A stretch of 9,049 bases of DNA from Roseicyclus sp965662675 (GTDB lineage: Bacteria; Pseudomonadota; Alphaproteobacteria; Rhodobacterales; Rhodobacteraceae), in assembly GCF_965662675.1 (NCBI RefSeq), contig NZ_CBFIIK010000106.1:1-9049 (forward strand). The letters run 5' to 3'. Positions 5,290 to 9,049 of the stretch are shown piece by piece; positions within the stretch are counted from its first letter, which is position 1; each line of letters begins with the position of its first letter. Under the pieces are notes generated by a model. It did no database searches, had not been told where the DNA came from, and was given only the letters and a program-made list of their open reading frames with translations. The position numbers and the translations under genes are program-made.

Positions 5290-6195
5290 ATGCATCTCGA
5301 GTTTCGCCACCTGCGCACGATCAAGGCCATCCATGAGGAGGGGGGGCTTGCGCGTGCCGCAGACCGCCTGCACATCACGCAAAGCGCGTTGAGTCATCAA
5401 ATCAAGGGGTTGGAGGATCAGGCGGGGCTGGAATTATTCGTGCGCCGCTCCAAGCCGATGAAGCTGTCGCCTGCGGGGCTGAAGCTGCTACGGTTGGCCG
5501 AAGAGGTGTTGCCGCGCATCGCCGCGCTGGAAGATGAGTTCGACAGCCTGCGCAAGGGCAAATCGGGGCGGTTGCATATCGCCATCGAATGCCATGCCTG
5601 TTTCGATTGGCTTTTGCCGGTGCTTGACGCGTTTCGCGTGGGTTGGCCCGATATCGATGTCGATATCCGCCCTGGTCTACAGTTCGAGGCGCTTCCGGCG
5701 CTTTTGCGTGAAGAGATTGATTTTGTCGTCTCTTCCGACCCAGAAAACCTGCCCGGCGTCGATTTCACGCCGTTGTTCGATTACGAGCCGGTTTTTGTCT
5801 GCGCCGCCGATCATCCGTTGGCGGCCAAGCCTTGGATCGCGGCCGAGGATTTCGCCGATCAGGCGCTGATTACCTATCCGGTGGAACGATCCAGATTGGA
5901 TGTATTCTCGCAATTGCTTTTCGCCGCCGGGGTCGAGCCGAAATCGATCCGGCAGGTCGAGTTGTCGGCCGTGATCTTGCTGTTGGTCGCCTCGGGGCGG
6001 GGGGTGGCGGTTTTGCCCGATTGGGTGGTGCGCGATCATGCCAAGCACCCCTCGCTCGTGACGCGGCGCCTGACTGAAAAGGGCATCACCCGGCGGCTTT
6101 ACGGGGCGACGCGGGTGGCGGATACGGCCAAGCCCTTCATGGCGCAGATGTTGAAGCTAAGCCGCAGCGAGCCGCCCAAGCTGCAACGCAGATGA
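5290..6195 (+). CDS. metR: LysR-type regulator of methionine genes, MetR
   Basis: A 301-residue LysR-type transcription factor. The N-terminal winged helix-turn-helix spans about residues 3-62 (HLRTIKAIHEEGGLARAADRLHITQSALSHQI...), followed by a linker helix and a periplasmic-binding-like effector domain from about residue 92. LFVRRSKP after the HTH, and ECHACFDWLLPVL at 100-112, match the MetR signature (E. coli has IECHSCIQWL), which separates it from generic LysR proteins. In enterobacteria MetR responds to homocysteine and activates metE, metH and metF. Divergence from metF supports the same role here. The frame is open back to a TTG at 5248, but the ATG at 5290 gives the normal MHLEFRHL start. 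The stop overlaps the start of the next gene by 4 bp. Confidence 0.93.
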   Translation: MHLEFRHLRTIKAIHEEGGLARAADRLHITQSALSHQIKGLEDQAGLELFVRRSKPMKLSPAGLKLLRLAEEVLPRIAALEDEFDSLRKGKSGRLHIAIECHACFDWLLPVLDAFRVGWPDIDVDIRPGLQFEALPALLREEIDFVVSSDPENLPGVDFTPLFDYEPVFVCAADHPLAAKPWIAAEDFADQALITYPVERSRLDVFSQLLFAAGVEPKSIRQVELSAVILLLVASGRGVAVLPDWVVRDHAKHPSLVTRRLTEKGITRRLYGATRVADTAKPFMAQMLKLSRSEPPKLQRR

Positions 6196-6968
6196 GCGCG
6201 CGCCACCCCTTCCTTGACCATTGCCGCCCCTTGGCCGTGGCCCATCGGGGCGGTTCGCTCGAGGCCGAAGAGAACACGGTGGCTGCATTTCAGCATGCAG
6301 TGGATCTGGGTTATTCCCATGTCGAAACCGATGTCCATGCCACCCGTGATGGGGTTGCAGTGATCCATCATGATCCGACATTGGAGCGGATGACGGGCGA
6401 TCCGCGCGCGATCGCCGATCTGGATTGGGCGGAATTGGCGCTGATCCGCACCCGTGGCGGGGCGGCGATCCCGCGGGTCGATGCGTTTTTGGCCGATTTC
6501 CCTGCACTCAAGATCACCTTCGAGTTGAAATGCGACCGGGTGGCCGCGCCCTTGGCCGCCGCCATCACCCGTGCAGATGCGCTGGGCCGGGTCTGTGTCG
6601 GGTCGTTCTCGGCGGCGCGTACGGCGGCGATGCGGCGAATTCTGGGCAATGCGTTGTGCTGGTCGCCCGCCTATGCGGGTGTGGGGGTGCTGTGGCTTGC
6701 GGGGTTCGGCCTGCCGATGCCGCGCGCCGCCTTTGGCGTGGTGCAAGTGCCGCCTGTGTTTCGCGGTATTCCGGTGGTGACGCGGCGTTTCGTGGCGGCG
6801 GCCACGCGGTGCGGCGTCGATGTGCAGGTCTGGACCGTCAATGATCCGGACCAGATGGCGCATCTGCTCGATCTCGGGGTCGGGGCGATCATGACCGATC
6901 GGCCACGTGTGTTGCGCGATTTGCTGATGGCGCGTGGCCAATGGCGAGGCACTGGGGCGATGGGCTGA
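6192..6968 (+). CDS. Glycerophosphodiester phosphodiesterase
   Basis: GDPD-family hydrolase that splits glycerophosphodiesters such as glycerophosphocholine into sn-glycerol 3-phosphate and the free alcohol. The 258-residue TIM-barrel protein shows the catalytic set H18-R19 in AHRGG, E27-N28-T29 (EENT), E45 and D47 in VETDVHATRDG, and H60-D61 in IHHDP. VWTVNDPDQM and GAIMTDRP near the C-terminus are standard for the family. There is no signal peptide, so it is probably cytoplasmic, like UgpQ. The ATG overlaps the metR stop as ATGA and has no ribosome binding site of its own, so it is probably translated by coupling to metR. No direct functional tie to methionine regulation is known to me. Confidence 0.93.
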   Translation: MSARHPFLDHCRPLAVAHRGGSLEAEENTVAAFQHAVDLGYSHVETDVHATRDGVAVIHHDPTLERMTGDPRAIADLDWAELALIRTRGGAAIPRVDAFLADFPALKITFELKCDRVAAPLAAAITRADALGRVCVGSFSAARTAAMRRILGNALCWSPAYAGVGVLWLAGFGLPMPRAAFGVVQVPPVFRGIPVVTRRFVAAATRCGVDVQVWTVNDPDQMAHLLDLGVGAIMTDRPRVLRDLLMARGQWRGTGAMG

Positions 6969-6988
6969 TCGACTGACCATCTAGCGGC

Positions 6989-7017
6989 TTGGCATTCCCC
7001 GACGCCCCGCTTATACG
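6989..7017 (+). promoter_or_regulatory. Candidate promoter of the inositol monophosphatase gene
   Basis: TTGGCA (6989-6994), a 17-base spacer and TATACG (7012-7017) form the best sigma70-like pair in the window. Transcription would start near 7024, about 23 bases before the ATG at 7047. This argues that suhB is transcribed separately from metR and the GDPD gene. Confidence 0.6.
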
Positions 7018-7034
7018 CGCGGCTTGTCTGCGAC

Positions 7035-7040
7035 GGAGAG
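7035..7040 (+). promoter_or_regulatory. Ribosome binding site of suhB
   Basis: GGAGAG lies six bases before the ATG at 7047, a good Shine-Dalgarno match that fixes the start. Confidence 0.7.
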
Positions 7041-7046
7041 ACCAGC

Positions 7047-7841
7047 ATGCAAGGCAGCGCCAATCTCAACATCATGCTCAAGGCTGCCCGCAAGGCGGGG
7101 CGCAGCCTCGTCAAGGATTTCCGCGAGGTCGAGAACCTTCAAGTTTCGTCCAAGGGGCCGGGCGATTTCGTCAGCCGCGCCGACCGTGCCGCCGAAGAGA
7201 TTCTCAAGACCGAGTTGATGACCGCGCGCCCCAATTACGGCTTTCTGGGCGAAGAGGGCACGCGCATCGAAGGCACCGATCCCACACGGCGCTGGATCGT
7301 CGATCCGCTTGATGGCACGACCAATTTCCTGCATGGCATGCCGCACTGGGCCGTATCCATCGCGCTGGAGCATAAGGGCGAGATCGTCGCCGGCGTGGTC
7401 TATGACCCCGCCAAGGACGAGATGTTCTATGCCGAGAAAGGTGCGGGCTGCTGGCTCAATGACAGTCAGCGTTTGCGCGTCTCGGGGCGCAACAAGATGA
7501 TTGAATGCGTCTTTGCCACGGGTATTCCATTTGGGGGCGGCAAGTATCTGCCCGCGACGCTGCAAGATCTGGCCCGGCTCATGCCTGCTTGCGCGGGTGT
7601 GCGGCGCTGGGGGTCGGCGGCGCTCGACTTGGCGTATGTCGCGGCGGGCCGCTACGACGGCTATTGGGAGCGTGGGCTGAACGCTTGGGATATCGCGGCG
7701 GGGCTGTTGCTGGTGCGCGAGGCGGGCGGCTTGGTGCAGCCGATCCGCGAAGGTCAGGATATGCTGGCCGATGGCCAGCTTGTCGCTGCATCCGAGCCGA
7801 TCTTCGACAATTTCGCCGCGATCATCCGCGACCGCAGCTAG
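7047..7841 (+). CDS. suhB: Inositol-1-monophosphatase family protein (SuhB-like)
   Basis: Mg-dependent, Li-sensitive sugar-phosphate phosphatase family; members hydrolyse inositol monophosphate, and E. coli SuhB also joins rRNA antitermination complexes. The protein has 264 residues, the family length. Metal ligands are visible in order: E69 in FLGEEG, D86 and D89 in WIVDPLDGTTNF (83-94), and D215 in AWDIAAG. GSAALDLAYVAAGRYDGYWE, the other family signature, precedes the last motif. The start is supported by GGAGAG and a clear upstream promoter. Its TAG stop interlocks with the stop of the convergent pcs gene. The exact substrate, and whether the rRNA role exists in this lineage, cannot be told from sequence. 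CysQ-like phosphatase is a less likely alternative. Confidence 0.92.
   Translation: MQGSANLNIMLKAARKAGRSLVKDFREVENLQVSSKGPGDFVSRADRAAEEILKTELMTARPNYGFLGEEGTRIEGTDPTRRWIVDPLDGTTNFLHGMPHWAVSIALEHKGEIVAGVVYDPAKDEMFYAEKGAGCWLNDSQRLRVSGRNKMIECVFATGIPFGGGKYLPATLQDLARLMPACAGVRRWGSAALDLAYVAAGRYDGYWERGLNAWDIAAGLLLVREAGGLVQPIREGQDMLADGQLVAASEPIFDNFAAIIRDRS
7838..7841. other. Interlocked convergent stop codons of suhB and pcs
   Basis: The tetramer CTAG serves both genes: TAG at 7839-7841 ends suhB, and the complement of CTA at 7838-7840 ends pcs. There is no space for a conventional terminator between the genes, so the transcripts must overlap. Confidence 0.9.
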
Positions 7842-8524
7842 GCGCGCGGCGGCGTCATTTGCTGGACGATGCCCACCAGTAGCAGGTAGAGCGAGCTTGC
7901 CGTCACGATCCCGGTCAGGATCGGGTTGGGGCTGAAATCGGTCAGTGCCGCGGTGGCGATCGATCCTGTCCAGATCAACGCCATCGGCAAGGTCAGCGAA
8001 CGCCAGCGCGCGGTGCGCACGGGATGGACGAATTTCAGGTTCAGGAATTGCGCCACGCACAAGGCCACGACCAGGCCCAAGATCGCCTCCCATGGGGGGA
8101 CGATCACCAAAAGCGCCAGCGCGACCATGTTCCAGCAACCCGGAAAGCCACGAAAGCTTTTGTCTTCGGTCTTCATCCGCGTGTCGGCGAAGTAGAGCGC
8201 CGAGGCGAAGGGGATCAGCAAGACCACGATCCAGCCCGACCAGCCCGGCAAAAGCCCCGATTCGTAAAGCGCATAGGCCGGGATCATCACATAGGTCAGG
8301 AAATCGACGATCAGATCGAGCAGCACACCGTCGATGATCGGCGCATTCTCGGTCACAGCGTAGCGGCGGGCCAAGGGCCCGTCGATGCCGTCGACCACAA
8401 GGGCCACGGTCAGCCAGATGGTCATCATGGCCCAATCGTGGTCACCCGCTGCGAGCAGGGCAAGCATCGCAAGCGACGCGCCGATAGCCGTGAAGAGGTG
8501 AACGCTGTAGGCCCGAATTCGCAT
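7838..8524 (-). CDS. pcs: Phosphatidylcholine synthase
   Basis: This integral membrane enzyme condenses CDP-diacylglycerol with choline to make phosphatidylcholine directly, the one-step bacterial route. The 228-residue protein has several hydrophobic helices. It carries the CDP-alcohol phosphotransferase motif with the long spacing of Pcs: D48-G49, A52-R53, then twelve residues to G66, then D70 and D74 (DGX2AR-X12-GX3DX3D). The usual family spacing in PgsA or PssA is eight or nine, so this separates Pcs from them. PIIDGVLLDLIVDFLTYVMIPAYAL is also Pcs-like. The start at 8524 gives a compact MRIRAYSVHLFTA N-terminus with only a weak GAG upstream. It lies 60 bases after xerC on the same strand, so it may be cotranscribed, and it ends in overlap with suhB. 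Confidence 0.92.
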   Translation of the reverse strand: MRIRAYSVHLFTAIGASLAMLALLAAGDHDWAMMTIWLTVALVVDGIDGPLARRYAVTENAPIIDGVLLDLIVDFLTYVMIPAYALYESGLLPGWSGWIVVLLIPFASALYFADTRMKTEDKSFRGFPGCWNMVALALLVIVPPWEAILGLVVALCVAQFLNLKFVHPVRTARWRSLTLPMALIWTGSIATAALTDFSPNPILTGIVTASSLYLLLVGIVQQMTPPRA

Positions 8525-8584
8525 TGAACTCAGATGACGGGTTCCGCGCGCCTTGGCAACCGAAGATGTGACAGTTGCATGGCG
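8525..8584. other. xerC-pcs intergenic gap
   Basis: These 60 bases hold no recognisable promoter and only a weak imperfect GGTTCC/GGCAACC dyad around 8540-8561. pcs may depend on transcription from xerC. Confidence 0.3.
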
Positions 8585-9049
8585 CTAGGCTTTTGGATGG
8601 GCGGCGGCATAGACCTCGAGCAGACGGGCGGTATCGACGGCCGTATAGGCCTGTGTCGTCGAAAGCGAGGCATGCCCCAACAATTCTTGTATCGCGCGCA
8701 GGTCGCCGCCCGCATCAAGCAGATGGGTGGCGAAGCTGTGGCGCAGCGCGTGTGGCGTGGCAGTGGCGGGCAGGCCAAGCTGCATGCGCACCTGTTCCAT
8801 CACACCCGCCACAAGGCGCGGGTTGAGCGGTCCGCCCCGGATACCGCGAAACAGCGGCGAGCCGGGTTCCAGCGGATGCGGGCAGAGGGCCGCGTAACGC
8901 GCCATTGCCGCGCGGGTGGCGGGCAGCACTGGCACCTCGCGCTCCTTGCCACCCTTGCCGCGGATGCGCAGCGTATCGGAGAGCGGCAAAAGCCCCGCAT
9001 CAAGGCCCAGCGCCTCGGACCGGCGCAGCCCGCAGCCATAAAGCAGCAT
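8585..9049 (-). CDS. xerC: Tyrosine recombinase XerC, C-terminal catalytic domain (5' part beyond the window)
   Basis: Site-specific tyrosine recombinase; XerC works with XerD at the dif site to resolve chromosome dimers at division. The visible 154 residues contain the full catalytic set: R9 in YGCGLRRSEALGL, K32 in RIRGKGGKER, H100 and R103 in TPHALRHSFATHLLDAGGDLRAIQELLGHASL, H126, and the nucleophile Y135 in STTQAYTAVD. The compact spacing and the context of chromosomal housekeeping genes favour XerC over a phage or integron integrase; XerD is the main alternative. The ATG at 9049 is at the window edge and is internal, because the N-terminal core-binding domain of about 140 residues is missing. 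pcs follows on the same strand. Confidence 0.88.
   Translation of the reverse strand: MLLYGCGLRRSEALGLDAGLLPLSDTLRIRGKGGKEREVPVLPATRAAMARYAALCPHPLEPGSPLFRGIRGGPLNPRLVAGVMEQVRMQLGLPATATPHALRHSFATHLLDAGGDLRAIQELLGHASLSTTQAYTAVDTARLLEVYAAAHPKA

Noticed and set aside
5197..5400. Upstream in-frame extension of metF
   Set aside because: It is antisense to the metR DNA-binding domain and unrelated to MetF; the ATG at 5196 gives the normal N-terminus.
7011..8435. Minus-strand open frame of 474 codons across suhB and pcs
   Set aside because: It is antisense to suhB and in another frame over pcs; both real genes have full catalytic motifs.
8585..9049. Recombinase gene as a sign of an integrated mobile element
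   Set aside because: The sequence fits housekeeping XerC, and no attachment repeats, cargo or other mobile genes are present.

Overview
The window looks like ordinary chromosomal housekeeping DNA from a high-GC alphaproteobacterium, most likely a member of the Rhodobacterales (Roseobacter/Rhodobacter group). The main evidence is a GcrA cell-cycle regulator, a bacterial phosphatidylcholine synthase, an argD-argF pair, and GC-rich intergenic repeats of the 'CCCCCCGG..TATTT' type that I associate with this order. The assignment comes from recalled family features, not from a search.

Layout from left to right. The 3' end of a membrane-protein gene (+ strand, ends at 197) converges on gcrA (- strand, starts at 815). 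The gcrA frame has no stop anywhere in the window and therefore runs antisense through that neighbour. Next, on the - strand and reading leftwards, come argD (acetylornithine aminotransferase), argF (ornithine carbamoyltransferase) and a ten-helix EamA/DMT transporter, probably one transcription unit. Its promoter candidate lies near 4130-4158, and a 12-bp perfect stem closes the unit just past the transporter. metF (- strand) and metR (+ strand) are divergent and share a 93-bp regulatory region. metR overlaps a glycerophosphodiester phosphodiesterase gene by 4 bp. An inositol monophosphatase gene (suhB-like) follows with its own clear promoter. It converges, with interlocked stop codons, on a phosphatidylcholine synthase gene (pcs). 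pcs lies downstream of the 3' part of a XerC-type tyrosine recombinase gene that runs off the right edge.

How the genes fit together: argD and argF supply consecutive arms of arginine synthesis (N-acetylornithine formation, then ornithine to citrulline). metF makes 5-methyl-THF for methionine synthesis under probable MetR control. The GDPD, inositol phosphatase and Pcs genes all touch phospholipid or polyol-phosphate metabolism, but their orientations do not make them one operon.

I found no phage, insertion sequence, CRISPR array, toxin-antitoxin or defence locus, and no convincing new biological system. No gene-free stretch exceeds 300 bases; the longest, 4100-4329, holds an argD promoter candidate and a GC-rich repeat element. 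The points most worth a second look are the missing gcrA stop, the two related repeat elements in opposite orientation on either side of argD, and the stacked dyads between metF and metR.
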